Part shown: positions 44,097-52,996 of the stretch, piece by piece
Position numbering within the stretch: position 1 is the first letter of the stretch
Layout of the letters: every line of letters starts with the position of its first letter
Source: Kordia antarctica
GTDB lineage: Bacteria > Bacteroidota > Bacteroidia > Flavobacteriales > Flavobacteriaceae
DNA length: 64,000 nt
Direction of reading: 5' to 3'
Assembly: GCF_009901525.1 (NCBI RefSeq)
Contig: NZ_CP019288.1
Span: 4,865,501 to 4,929,500 of the forward strand
Translations under genes and position numbers: made by a program
The notes under the pieces: model-generated
Databases searched by the model: none
What the model saw: only the letters and a program-made list of their open reading frames with translations
What the model was told of the DNA's origin: nothing

Positions 44097-45425
44097 ATGG
44101 CAAAATTTGAACTAAAACTTCCACAAATGGGAGAAAGTGTTGCAGAAGCGACAATTATATCATGGCTCAAAGAAGTTGGCGACACAATTGAAGCTGATGA
44201 AGCGGTGTTAGAAATCGCAACAGATAAGGTAGATTCTGAATTGCCGAGTGAAGTTGATGGTATTTTAGTTGAAATACTATTCAATGTAGATGATGTTGTA
44301 AAAGTTGGACAAACACTTGCTATTATTGAAACTGAAGGAGAAGGAAGCGCAGAAACAGCACCAACTCCAGAAGTAATTGTAGCAGGAACGCCAGCCGAAG
44401 CCGAATTAGAATCGCATAAAGTAACTTTGGAAAAAGGAACATTAACCAATGACTTTTCAACTTCTGAGAAATTCTATTCTCCACTAGTCAAGAATATTGC
44501 GAAAGAAGAAGGAATTTCCGTTGAACAATTGGATAATATTGCAGGAACAGGAAAAGAAGGAAGAGTTACTAAAAATGACATTCTTGACTATATAAATAGT
44601 GGTCAAACACAACAATCACAAGAAGTGGCAGTTCCAAAAGCAGCAGTTCAAGAAGCGGCTAAAGTGATAAAAGAAACGCCAAAAGCAACAGTAGCAACTC
44701 CAGTTTCTGTAAACGGAAGCGACGAAATCATAGAAATGACACGAATGGGGAAACTCATTGCACATCATATGGTAGCTTCGGTTCAAACAGCGGCACACGT
44801 ACAAAGTTTTGTTGAGGTAGATGTGACAAATATTTGGAATTGGCGTAAAAAAGCAAAAGATAGCTTTGAAAAACGTGAAGGCGAAAAACTAACGTTTACA
44901 CCAATATTTATGGAAGCGGTTGCAAAATCGTTGAAAGATTTCCCAATGATGAATATTGCGCTTGATGGCGATACGATTATTAAAAGGAAAAACATAAACT
45001 TGGGAATGGCGGCAGCGTTACCAGACGGAAATTTAATTGTTCCTGTCATTAAAAATGCAGATCAACTGAACTTAGTTGGTATGGCAAAAGCGGTAAACGA
45101 TTTAGCTGAAAGAGCAAGAACGAACAAATTGAAACCAGACGATATTCAAGGCGGAACGTACACAGTTACGAACGTTGGAACGTTTGGAAGTATTATGGGA
45201 ACTCCGATTATAAATCAGCCACAAGTTGGAATTTTAGCGTTAGGAGCTATCAGAAAAGTTCCTGCGGTGATTGAAACGCCAGAAGGTGATTTCATCGGAA
45301 TCCGTTACAAAATGTTCTTATCACACTCATACGATCACAGAGTTGTGAATGGCGCACTTGGCGGACAGTTTGTAAAGCAAGTTGCTGATTATTTAGAAGC
45401 TTGGGATGTTAATAGAGATATTTAA
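44097..45425 (+). CDS. Dihydrolipoamide acyltransferase, E2 component of a 2-oxo acid dehydrogenase
   Basis: 442 residues. Lipoyl domain 1-80 with lipoylated Lys44 (ATDKVDSELPSEV), flexible linker, E3-binding domain about 125-175 (YSPLVKNIAKEEGISVEQL), and a catalytic domain ending with SHSYDHRVVNGALGGQFV (His/Asp active site). The family transfers acyl groups to CoA. No E1 or E3 is close, and it could serve branched-chain or 2-oxoglutarate dehydrogenase. Confidence 0.92.
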   Translation: MAKFELKLPQMGESVAEATIISWLKEVGDTIEADEAVLEIATDKVDSELPSEVDGILVEILFNVDDVVKVGQTLAIIETEGEGSAETAPTPEVIVAGTPAEAELESHKVTLEKGTLTNDFSTSEKFYSPLVKNIAKEEGISVEQLDNIAGTGKEGRVTKNDILDYINSGQTQQSQEVAVPKAAVQEAAKVIKETPKATVATPVSVNGSDEIIEMTRMGKLIAHHMVASVQTAAHVQSFVEVDVTNIWNWRKKAKDSFEKREGEKLTFTPIFMEAVAKSLKDFPMMNIALDGDTIIKRKNINLGMAAALPDGNLIVPVIKNADQLNLVGMAKAVNDLAERARTNKLKPDDIQGGTYTVTNVGTFGSIMGTPIINQPQVGILALGAIRKVPAVIETPEGDFIGIRYKMFLSHSYDHRVVNGALGGQFVKQVADYLEAWDVNRDI

Positions 45426-45573
45426 AAGTTAAAAGTTAAAAGTTATGAGTTATGGAGTTGTGAGTTATGAGTTGTGAGTGGAAACAAATCCACCAAAACC
45501 CAAAACCCAAAAGCGTAGCGACCTAATACCCAAAACCCAAAACCCAAAAGCGAAGCGACCCCAAACCCAACAC
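45426..45573. repeat. AAAAGTT and CCCAAAA simple repeats
   Basis: Tandem GTTATGAG / AGTTATGAGTTGTGAG and CCCAAAACCCAAAAGCG(A/T)AGCGACC repeats after the E2 gene. Non-coding. Confidence 0.85.
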
Positions 45574-46155
45574 CTAACAGCAAACCAATCTATTCTTAAG
45601 CCAAAACACACTTTTACTCCAAATAGATATTCCTTTCGGAAACAATAAAATAAAGTGAACAAACGCTAAAATTATAGCTCCAGGAATAATATTAACTGAA
45701 ATAAATTGAATGACTTGTTGCGCAAAAGTATTCGTAGTTATTTCATTGATAACTAATGCAGATTCTGTGATTTCGACTCTGGTTGCAATCATTAAAAAGA
45801 TGGACGCAAAATGAAAACTATTTGCAAAAAGATGTAAAATGTATTCCCATCTTGGTAATCCTCCGATAGATTTTCTACTGTCATCTTCGGAATATGCGTC
45901 TATTCCTAAAGCTAAAAAGTCAATACTAATAAGTACAATGGCAATCCAGAAACTAGTTGCATCCGTATTAATGAATAAAAACCAAACGATTAAAGGAAAT
46001 AAAATGGCTCTGATAGTATGTGTTTTATGTTCAAATGCGCTCTCCTTTCTTTTGAATAATTCATATTTCCATATGTGTAAATAAAATCCGTCATAAGTTG
46101 CTAAAACCATAAATAGTAACAAGCATAAAGCACTTAAGTAATATAATATATCCAT
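45574..46155 (-). CDS. Hypothetical multi-pass membrane protein, 193 residues
   Basis: Four to five hydrophobic helices (MDILYYLSALCLLLFMVLAT, TIRAILFPLIVWFLF, TSFWIAIVLISIDFLALGID, SFHFASIFLMIATRV, IIPGAIILAFVHFILLF). No known family comes to mind. It lies 85 bases downstream of the Crp-like regulator gene on the same strand and could be its target. Confidence 0.7.
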   Translation of the reverse strand: MDILYYLSALCLLLFMVLATYDGFYLHIWKYELFKRKESAFEHKTHTIRAILFPLIVWFLFINTDATSFWIAIVLISIDFLALGIDAYSEDDSRKSIGGLPRWEYILHLFANSFHFASIFLMIATRVEITESALVINEITTNTFAQQVIQFISVNIIPGAIILAFVHFILLFPKGISIWSKSVFWLKNRLVCC

Positions 46156-46240
46156 TCTCTGAGTTTTTAAATTTTAACAAAATTCAGCGAATAAAAAATA
46201 GGATCAATTGACATATGTCACAATCGTGGAATTATTGGTA

Positions 46241-46819
46241 TTATAAAATTTTCGATCTAATTCGGCTTAGTGTTTCTCTTGAAACACCAAGATAAGAAGC
46301 AATGTGTTGAATAGAAACGCGTTGAATAATTTCTGGTTGATTTTCAAGTAAATGCAAGTATTTTTCCTTGGCAGTTTCAAAACTTAACGTATGTATTCTT
46401 TCAGACAAACGCGCACATTCTTTCTCTGTTAATAGTCTACTAAGTGATTGCCATTTGATGTTTAATTTATACAATTTTATCAAATTTTCATAGGATAAAG
46501 AGATAATTGTAGCATCTTCAAGAGCTTGAATATAATCTTTTGAAATTGTTCTATTTACAAAACTTTCATGTGATGATGTAATCGAATTTTCCATACAGAA
46601 ACAGGTGTTTATTTCGTTTCCATCTTTTAAGTAATAGGTTCTAAAAAGCCCTTTTTGAATATAAGTAATATGACCACAAATAGTTCCTTCTCTAAGTAGA
46701 TAATCGCCTTTTTCTATCTTTTTGATGACAAAATAATCGAGTGCTAGATTGAAAGTTTCGTCATCCATTTGAATAACGTTTTTTATGTATGATTTAATTT
46801 TTTCTAATTCAGGATTCAT
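46241..46819 (-). CDS. Crp/Fnr-family transcriptional regulator
   Basis: 192 residues. N-terminal cyclic-nucleotide-binding beta-roll (KGDYLLREGTICGHITYIQKG, SSHESFVNRTIS), central helix, then a C-terminal winged helix ending IQHIASYLGVSRETLSRIRS. Whether it binds a nucleotide cannot be decided; the usual phosphate-binding Arg motif is not obvious. Likely regulates the membrane protein gene downstream. Confidence 0.87.
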   Translation of the reverse strand: MNPELEKIKSYIKNVIQMDDETFNLALDYFVIKKIEKGDYLLREGTICGHITYIQKGLFRTYYLKDGNEINTCFCMENSITSSHESFVNRTISKDYIQALEDATIISLSYENLIKLYKLNIKWQSLSRLLTEKECARLSERIHTLSFETAKEKYLHLLENQPEIIQRVSIQHIASYLGVSRETLSRIRSKIL

Positions 46820-47231
46820 AAAGGTTTTTAAGAGTTTATAAGTTTATAAGTTGAAAGGTTTATAAGTTTATTGCATTGGATAAACATTCACATGCTAAAA
46901 TACCAAATGCAAAGCGAATACTTTTTTCGCCACGAATTCACAACTATTTTTAGTCAGTTTATCGGCACGATTTACAAACTCGCGCTAGCGTAAGTTTAGT
47001 TTAAAAGTTTAAGGGTTTATAAGTTTATCAAATGTGTCAATAATTCACATACCAAAATACCAAAAGCAAAGCGAATACTTTTTCCGCCACGAATTCACAA
47101 ATATTTTTAGTCAGTTTATCGGCACGATTTACAAAATCGCGCTAGCGAATGAGAGAAAACAAATTAACGAATTAACAAATAACGAACAAACAAATCAACA
47201 CACAAACAAGCTAATCTAAAAGCGCAGCGAT
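46820..47231. repeat. Two direct copies of a ~110-base intergenic element
   Basis: Copy A about 46881-46990 and copy B about 47038-47147 (period about 157) share CCACGAATTCACAA, TTTTTAGTCAGTTTATCGGC, ACGATTTACAAA and CGCGCTAGCG. Flanks contain AAGTTTATAAGTTTAT runs. An open frame through copy B looks spurious. Confidence 0.82.
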
Positions 47232-47858
47232 CTATTTCTTAAGTGATTCAATAAAAGAAATTAAATCCAAACCTTCATGAAGTTTCCCTTTTACAATTGC
47301 GATTGGAATGGAAGAAATAATCACATCTCGGCGTTTCATTTTAGAAATCGTCTTCCAAAAAAAATCTTTATAACGTTCGTTTTCAGAAATATTAAAAGCT
47401 TTATGTCGAATTCGGTTTGCCTGTAACATTCCAATCAATTTCTCGCATTTTGTACATTCATCTTTGGTGAAAATAATCGTTTCGCCTTTGTCAATTAAAC
47501 CATCAAGTGTTTTCCAGTTTTTCACGCTAGTTTCCAAGTTTAACACTTGTAATTTATCTTCAAAAGAAGAAAAATAAGTAAATTCTGGAGTTGCATTTTT
47601 CAGCGGAATTAGTGTTATTAATTTAACTTTAGTATTAGCGGGAACTTTCTTAATCACAGGACGATAACTACTTTTCCGAAATCCTTTTCCATCAACCTTA
47701 AAGAACACTTCTTTTAAAGTTTCTGTATGATTAATAGCGTAAAACGTGATTTTTTTAGTGCCTTTAACTTCAACAATTTCAAGTTCTTCTGTTTGTGCGT
47801 TCGTGGAAAGTATCCAACAAAAACACAGTAAAAAAGGAGTTAAAATAGACTTGAACAC
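47232..47858 (-). CDS. Secreted thiol-disulfide protein with glutaredoxin-like domain
   Basis: 208 residues, signal peptide to about STNAQ. The first ~115 residues are a beta domain; then ETIIFTKDECTKCEKLIGML, a glutaredoxin-type CxxC (Cys135, Cys138) near the N-terminus of a ~85-residue thioredoxin fold. Probably acts on thiols in the periplasm. Divergent from the exonuclease gene. Confidence 0.75.
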   Translation of the reverse strand: MFKSILTPFLLCFCWILSTNAQTEELEIVEVKGTKKITFYAINHTETLKEVFFKVDGKGFRKSSYRPVIKKVPANTKVKLITLIPLKNATPEFTYFSSFEDKLQVLNLETSVKNWKTLDGLIDKGETIIFTKDECTKCEKLIGMLQANRIRHKAFNISENERYKDFFWKTISKMKRRDVIISSIPIAIVKGKLHEGLDLISFIESLKK

Positions 47859-47965
47859 AGTTGTTTTAATTTTATTGTTAATAATACATCAAAATCAATT
47901 ATTATACCACAAAATAATTTTGATTCCTCTGTAATAATGGTAAATTTACTCTTTTAAACAAAATA

Positions 47966-48739
47966 ATGGAATTAAAACTAAAAAATCCCATTTGCTTCTT
48001 CGATCTAGAAACAACTGGAATTGATGTAGCAAAAGATAGAATCGTGGAAATTGCGATACTCAAAGTATATCCAAACGGAAATAAAGAGAGCAAAACGTGG
48101 TTGGTAAATCCTGAAATGCCAATTCCACCACACGTTACCGAAATTCATGGAATTACTGATGATAAAGTTGCAAATGAGCCTACTTTTAAAGAGCTTTCTA
48201 AAGATATTTATGCAATGATTAAAGATAGCGATTTGGCAGGTTACAACTCTGACCGATTCGATATTCCATTATTGGCAGAAGAATTGTTGCGCGTAGATAT
48301 TGATTTTGATATGAAAAATAAAGTATCGGTAGATGTGCAGACTATTTTCCATAAAATGGAGAAACGGACATTATCAGCGGCATTCAAATTTTACTGTGGA
48401 AAAGAACTAGAAGGTGCACATGGCGCAGAAGCAGATGCAAATGCTACGTATGAAGTTTTGAAATCACAACTAGATCGGTATGACGAACTAGAGAATGATA
48501 TGAAAAAACTAAGCGAATTTACGACGCGTAAAAAAATGGCAGATTTTGCTGGTTTTATCATATATAATAAAGAAGATGAAGAAGTTTTCTCGTTTGGAAA
48601 ACACAAAGGGAAAAAAGTAGAAACTGTCTTGGAAGAAGAACCTGGTTATTTTGGCTGGATTTTAAACGCAAACTTTCCGCTCTACACGAAAAAAGTACTC
48701 ACAGCAATCAAACTAAGAAAGCTAAATACAAAATTCTAG
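47966..48739 (+). CDS. DEDDh 3'-5' exonuclease
   Basis: 257 residues. ExoI motif FFDLETTGID (Asp/Glu), ExoII GYNSDRFDIPLLAEEL, ExoIII HGAEADANATYEVL (His and Asp). C-terminal FSFGKHKGKKVETVL...GYFGWILNANFPLYTKK, a domain seen on DnaQ-like proteins of Bacteroidota. First gene of a tight five-gene operon. Confidence 0.88.
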   Translation: MELKLKNPICFFDLETTGIDVAKDRIVEIAILKVYPNGNKESKTWLVNPEMPIPPHVTEIHGITDDKVANEPTFKELSKDIYAMIKDSDLAGYNSDRFDIPLLAEELLRVDIDFDMKNKVSVDVQTIFHKMEKRTLSAAFKFYCGKELEGAHGAEADANATYEVLKSQLDRYDELENDMKKLSEFTTRKKMADFAGFIIYNKEDEEVFSFGKHKGKKVETVLEEEPGYFGWILNANFPLYTKKVLTAIKLRKLNTKF

Positions 48740-48747
48740 CACTAAAA

Positions 48748-49689
48748 ATGGTTATGAGAAACGCTACCATACTACTCATTACATTTTTAAATTTATGCTT
48801 CGCGCAAGCGCAAAAAAATATTTCGGGAACTATTGTCAATAAAAACACAAAAGAACCGATAGCATACGCGCATCTCATTATTCCAACAGAAAAAAAAGGA
48901 ACAACAACTGACAAAAATGGTTTTTTTGAATTTACTGTGCCTGACAAATGGTTAGGAAAAATACTAAATATTTCCTGTGTTGGTTTTGTGGATAAGAAAA
49001 TTACGATTAAACGAGGAAAAAACGTAGTAATTTACATGAAACCATCTGTTGAGTTTTTGAATGCTGTACATTTGTCCAATTCAGAAAAAGAAAAAACGGT
49101 ACGTGTCAACTCATTTCGCGGAAGACGAAGTATTGGCTTAGGAAATTTTAGCGGAGGCGCATATCCGTCAATGTTTGCACGGTATTATTCGTTTAATGAA
49201 TTGTTAGGAGCTAAAAATTATTTAAAAGAAGTTTCTATATTTTTCTATAAAGAAGGAAGGCAAAATGCAAAATTTAGATTGCGAATTGTCTCTTCAACAG
49301 TAGCTAAAATGCCCAAAGATGATTTGGTAACTCCTTTTATTGTTGAGGTAAGTTATAAGCAAGCAAAAGAAAAAATAAAAATGCCTGCGAACGGAATAGA
49401 AGTTCCGCGAGAAGGTTTTTTTGTCATTGTAGAACATTTATTTATTGAAGAAAATGCTTTTGAAGAAATTATTCATCTCAAAGTGAATGACACAATGAAA
49501 GTTAGAAATATAAAACAAAAAAGATACGCGCCAATCTTTAAAGGAATTACCGAAGAAAACGGCGAATCGTTTTCCTATTATATGTCGGTTAACGGTTGGA
49601 AAAAAGTGGGAGAACTAAAAATGCCACGTTCAGATTTCAAAGAAAATGAAGTTGTAGCACCAGCTTTTAAAATAAAATTAACGAATTAA
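48748..49689 (+). CDS. Carboxypeptidase-like regulatory domain protein
   Basis: 313 residues (311 from the second Met, 48754), signal peptide to FAQAQ. CarboxypepD_reg-like fold from about 25 to 110 (ISGTIVNKNTKEPIAYAHLI, GFFEFTVPDKW). The rest is unrecognised, beta-rich. Eight bases after the exonuclease stop and 15 before the FAH gene. Confidence 0.75.
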   Translation: MVMRNATILLITFLNLCFAQAQKNISGTIVNKNTKEPIAYAHLIIPTEKKGTTTDKNGFFEFTVPDKWLGKILNISCVGFVDKKITIKRGKNVVIYMKPSVEFLNAVHLSNSEKEKTVRVNSFRGRRSIGLGNFSGGAYPSMFARYYSFNELLGAKNYLKEVSIFFYKEGRQNAKFRLRIVSSTVAKMPKDDLVTPFIVEVSYKQAKEKIKMPANGIEVPREGFFVIVEHLFIEENAFEEIIHLKVNDTMKVRNIKQKRYAPIFKGITEENGESFSYYMSVNGWKKVGELKMPRSDFKENEVVAPAFKIKLTN

Positions 49690-49704
49690 GGTAAAAAATA
49701 TAGC

Positions 49705-50316
49705 ATGAAAATTATTTGCATCGGAAGAAATTATACAGCGCATATTGCAGAGCTAGAAAATGAAAAACCATCGGATCCAGTAATTTTTATGAAAGCTGAT
49801 TCTTCTATACTTTTGAAGAAGCAACCGTTTTTTATTCCCGATTTTTCAAAAGAAATCCATCATGAAGTGGAAGTCTTGGTAAAAATTAATAAATTGGGAA
49901 AATATATTGATCAGAAGTTTGCGCACAAATATTATAGTGAAATTAGTGTAGGGATTGATTTTACAGCGCGAGATTTGCAATCAAAACTAAAAGAAAAAGG
50001 ATTGCCGTGGGAAAAAGCGAAAGCGTTTGATGGATCGGCAGTTGTGGGAAAATGGGTTTCAAAAGATCAATTCGCAGATTTGAATGACCTTAATTTTAGG
50101 TTAGAAAAGAATAGCGAAATTGTTCAACAAGGAAATACCAAACAAATGCTTTGGAAAATTGATGAGTTGATTGCATATGTTTCACAATATTTTACCTTAA
50201 AAATAGGAGACATCATATTTACTGGAACGCCAGCAGGTGTAAGCAAAGTAGTTACTGACGATCAATTGACAGGATATTTAGAAGGACAACAATTATTTAC
50301 AATACAAGTAAAATAA
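49705..50316 (+). CDS. Fumarylacetoacetate hydrolase family protein
   Basis: 203 residues, small FAHD1-like form. CIGRNYTAHI, DPVIFMKADSSI, HHEVEVLVKI, FTARDLQSKLKEKGLPWEKAKAFDGSA and IGDIIFTGTPAGV carry the metal-site residues. The group cleaves acylpyruvates or decarboxylates oxaloacetate. Four bases ahead of the Hpt gene. Confidence 0.9.
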   Translation: MKIICIGRNYTAHIAELENEKPSDPVIFMKADSSILLKKQPFFIPDFSKEIHHEVEVLVKINKLGKYIDQKFAHKYYSEISVGIDFTARDLQSKLKEKGLPWEKAKAFDGSAVVGKWVSKDQFADLNDLNFRLEKNSEIVQQGNTKQMLWKIDELIAYVSQYFTLKIGDIIFTGTPAGVSKVVTDDQLTGYLEGQQLFTIQVK

Positions 50317-50319
50317 AAA

Positions 50320-50661
50320 ATGGGTTACAATTTAGAAAAAATAGAAGCAATATCAGATGGAGATACTGAATTTATAGAAGCAGTTGTCGTTGCTTTTATT
50401 GAAGAAATTCCAGAAGATCTTGCAAGGTTTGAAAGAGAAGTTGCTTTAGAAAATTATGAAGCTATCTACCAAGTAAGCCATAAAATAAAGCCAAATTTAG
50501 ACTTATTGGGCATGCAAGAACCGTACGCGCTAAATCTTCAAATATTAGAATGGACAAAGGCAGAAAGTAATATGGCAGATATTGCGACAACATTTAAAGT
50601 TGTAAATGCAGAAATCAAGTCGAACATTGCCGAATTAAAGAAAGAATTCAATTTAGACTAA
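50320..50661 (+). CDS. Histidine phosphotransfer (Hpt) protein
   Basis: 113 residues, all helical. Phospho-accepting His54 sits in VSHKIKPNLDLLGM, spaced as in Hpt domains. It is placed between FAH and cinA in a metabolic operon, with gaps of three bases on both sides and no receiver or kinase gene near. So its phosphorelay partners must be elsewhere. Confidence 0.82.
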   Translation: MGYNLEKIEAISDGDTEFIEAVVVAFIEEIPEDLARFEREVALENYEAIYQVSHKIKPNLDLLGMQEPYALNLQILEWTKAESNMADIATTFKVVNAEIKSNIAELKKEFNLD

Positions 50662-50664
50662 CGT

Positions 50665-51921
50665 ATGATTGCAGAAATAATCACTATTGGCGATGAAATT
50701 CTCATCGGACAAATTGTAGATACAAATTCGGTATTCATCTCCAAAGCGTTGAATGAAATTGGAGTCTCAGTACATCAAATTACCTCCATCCAAGATGATA
50801 AACAACACATTTTAGAAGCGTTAGAAGCTGCCAAAGCGAAAGCTGATGTTGTACTAATCACAGGCGGATTAGGTCCTACAAAAGACGATATTACCAAACA
50901 TACGTTGTGTGAATACTTTGAAGATGAGTTGATTCAGAATACAGATGTTTTAGCACATATTGAAGAGTTATTTGCAAAATACATTACTTCATCAACGATA
51001 TCTACGATGAATCGTGATCAAGCATTGGTGCCTTCTAAAGCACAAATATTGATGAACGAATACGGAACTGCGCCAGGAATGTGGCTTGTAAAAGACAATA
51101 CAGTTTTTATTTCCATGCCAGGTGTTCCATATGAAATGCGTGGATTAATGACGAATCATATCATTCCAAAACTACAAGCAGAATTTGAACGTCCTTTTAT
51201 ATATCACAAAACAATTTTAACCTATGGAATGGGCGAAAGTAGTATTGCGATGAAAATTGAAGATTGGGAAAATAATCTGCCAGAAAATGTAAAACTTGCC
51301 TATTTACCAAGTTTTGGAAAAGTACGTTTGCGTCTTACAGGAAAAGGGAAAGACAAAGCGCAAATTACAACTGCTGTTGACGAATATGCGCAAAAACTCT
51401 ATCCAATCATTGGAGATATCATTCAAGGAATAGAAGGGGAAAGTAATATTATAACGCAAATTGGAACGTTGTTAGTGGCAAAAGGTCATACGTTGGCTGC
51501 TGCCGAAAGTTGCACAGGTGGACGCGTTGCTGCTGAAATAACCCATGAATCAGGCGTTTCCGCGTTTTTCAATGGAAGCGCGGTCGTATACGCAACACAA
51601 TCCAAAATTGATCTTTTAGGCGTTTCTAAGGCGTTAATTGATAAACATTCAGTGGTGAGTGCAGAAGTAGTAGAAGCGATGGCAAAAGGAGCAAAAAAAG
51701 TCTATCATTCAGATTACGCCATAGCAACTACAGGAAACGCTGGGCCGAGTAAAGGGAATTCAGATGCTGAAGTTGGGACTGTTTTTATTGGAATTGCAAC
51801 TCCAAGTGGAATCATTTCAAAAGAATTTAATTTTGGACAACCGAGGGAAAAGGTAGTAAATAAGGCAGTTACGAAAGCTTTTCAAATGTTACTAGAAGAA
51901 ATTTTAAAAAACAGTAAATAA
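50665..51921 (+). CDS. cinA: Competence/damage-inducible protein CinA family (ADP-ribose/NMN deamidase)
   Basis: 418 residues. N-terminal molybdopterin-binding-like domain (TIGDEILIGQIVDTNS, GGLGPTKDD) and C-terminal PncC nicotinamide-nucleotide amidase domain (AESCTGGRVAAEIT, ATTGNAGPS, GTVFIGIATP). The family works in pyridine nucleotide salvage. Last gene of the five-gene operon. Confidence 0.93.
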   Translation: MIAEIITIGDEILIGQIVDTNSVFISKALNEIGVSVHQITSIQDDKQHILEALEAAKAKADVVLITGGLGPTKDDITKHTLCEYFEDELIQNTDVLAHIEELFAKYITSSTISTMNRDQALVPSKAQILMNEYGTAPGMWLVKDNTVFISMPGVPYEMRGLMTNHIIPKLQAEFERPFIYHKTILTYGMGESSIAMKIEDWENNLPENVKLAYLPSFGKVRLRLTGKGKDKAQITTAVDEYAQKLYPIIGDIIQGIEGESNIITQIGTLLVAKGHTLAAAESCTGGRVAAEITHESGVSAFFNGSAVVYATQSKIDLLGVSKALIDKHSVVSAEVVEAMAKGAKKVYHSDYAIATTGNAGPSKGNSDAEVGTVFIGIATPSGIISKEFNFGQPREKVVNKAVTKAFQMLLEEILKNSK

Positions 51922-51924
51922 ATA

Positions 51925-51955
51925 TTTGCTGAGAAAAAATAAAAATGTAAATTTG
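51925..51955 (+). promoter_or_regulatory. Sigma-A promoter of the rpmB operon
   Basis: TTTG at 51925-51928, 19-base spacer, TAAATTTG at 51948-51955: a full Bacteroidota consensus match, just after the cinA stop. Confidence 0.88.
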
Positions 51956-51991
51956 CACCTCGTTTTTGAATAACTTAAAAGTTTAGTACAG

Positions 51992-52228
51992 ATGTCTAGA
52001 ATTTGTGAATTAACAGGTAAGAAAGCAATGGTAGGAAACAACGTTTCCCACGCAATGAATAAGACAAAGCGCAAATTTAATGCGAATCTTACAAAAAAGC
52101 GTTTTTATATTCCTGAAGAAGATAAGTGGATCACTTTAAAAGTATCTACTTCAGCATTAAAAACAATTAATAAAAAAGGAATCTCTGCGATGCTTAAAGA
52201 AGCAAGAGCAAATGGTTTTATCAAGTAA
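51992..52228 (+). CDS. rpmB: Large-subunit ribosomal protein bL28
   Basis: 78 residues, MSRICELTGKKAMVGNNVSH, NKTKRKFNANLTKKRF. First gene of a three-gene ribosomal operon (bL28, bL33, DUF4295). Confidence 0.97.
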   Translation: MSRICELTGKKAMVGNNVSHAMNKTKRKFNANLTKKRFYIPEEDKWITLKVSTSALKTINKKGISAMLKEARANGFIK

Positions 52229-52260
52229 TATACAGTCATAAAGTATAAATACCAACAGTA

Positions 52261-52443
52261 ATGGCGAAAAGAGGAAATAGAGTTCAAGTAATATTAGAGT
52301 GTACAGAGCACAAAGGTTCAGGGAAACCAGGAACTTCACGATATATCACAACTAAGAATAAGAAAAATACTCCGGACAGGTTAGAGGTTAAGAAATTTAA
52401 TCCAATCTTAAAGAAAATGACTGTTCATAAAGAAATAAAATAA
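52261..52443 (+). CDS. rpmG: Large-subunit ribosomal protein bL33
   Basis: 60 residues with [17 protein letters not shown] and the [12 protein letters not shown] end. No zinc cysteine pairs (single Cys), the zinc-free form. 32 bases after rpmB. Confidence 0.95.
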   Translation: MAKRGNRVQVILECTEHKGSGKPGTSRYITTKNKKNTPDRLEVKKFNPILKKMTVHKEIK

Positions 52444-52450
52444 TTAAGTC

Positions 52451-52600
52451 ATGGCAAAGAAATCAGTAGCATCCTTACAAACAGGATCAAAAAGACTAAC
52501 AAAAGCAATCAAGATGGTAAGATCTCCAAAGTCGGGAGCTTACACTTTTGTTGAATCAATTATGACACCAGAAAAGGTGAACGATTGGTTAAATAAATAA
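52451..52600 (+). CDS. DUF4295 ribosome-associated small protein
   Basis: 49 residues (MAKKSVASLQTGSKRLTKAI ... MTPEKVNDWLNK). Always next to rpmB-rpmG in Bacteroidota in my experience; I recall it being proposed as a Bacteroidota-specific ribosomal protein (bL38) from a flavobacterial ribosome structure, stated from memory. Seven bases after rpmG. Confidence 0.88.
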   Translation: MAKKSVASLQTGSKRLTKAIKMVRSPKSGAYTFVESIMTPEKVNDWLNK

Positions 52601-52624
52601 AGTATACATTTTATACTGCACTAC

Positions 52625-52656
52625 AAGCTGCTTTCGAAAGAGAGTAGCTTTTTGTT
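52625..52656 (+). terminator. Terminator of ribosomal protein operon
   Basis: AAGCTGCT / AGTAGCTT arms (one G-U) around TTCGAAAGAG, T-rich tail; 25 bases after the DUF4295 stop. Confidence 0.8.
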
Positions 52657-52996
52657 TTTATATGTGAACGCAAAAGAATGACAGTTTTTCATGTTTGCGA
52701 ATTGGGCAAGGTAATTGACTTATTTCCTAATGTAAAAACAGCAATGCAAAACCTACGATAATTTTAAGTATCTTGTTTTGCAGTTTATGCAATCAGTTTT
52801 GATTGTATATAATACCAAATAAACTTTAAAATGATAGTTTAAAATCGGTTCTATTTCCTTTCTGTTTCAACATAAAATAAAACCGTAACTAAGGCTATGC
52901 TTAGATTTTCTGTGTCACATAAAGAAAATATAATTCAATTTTTTATCAATCATTTTAAAATCCATTAGGTATAACATAAAAAATAAGAACACAATT
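52657..52996. other. Non-coding gap before ftsY
   Basis: No gene. TGCAAAAC ... GTTTTGCA (about 52745-52784) forms an 8-base inverted repeat. No clear TAnnTTTG was found. Confidence 0.5.

Noticed and set aside
47034-47219. Plus-strand 61-residue frame between the regulator and glutaredoxin-like genes
   Set aside because: Overlaps copy B of the intergenic duplicate and ends in Asn/Gln/Thr low-complexity; not supported as a gene.
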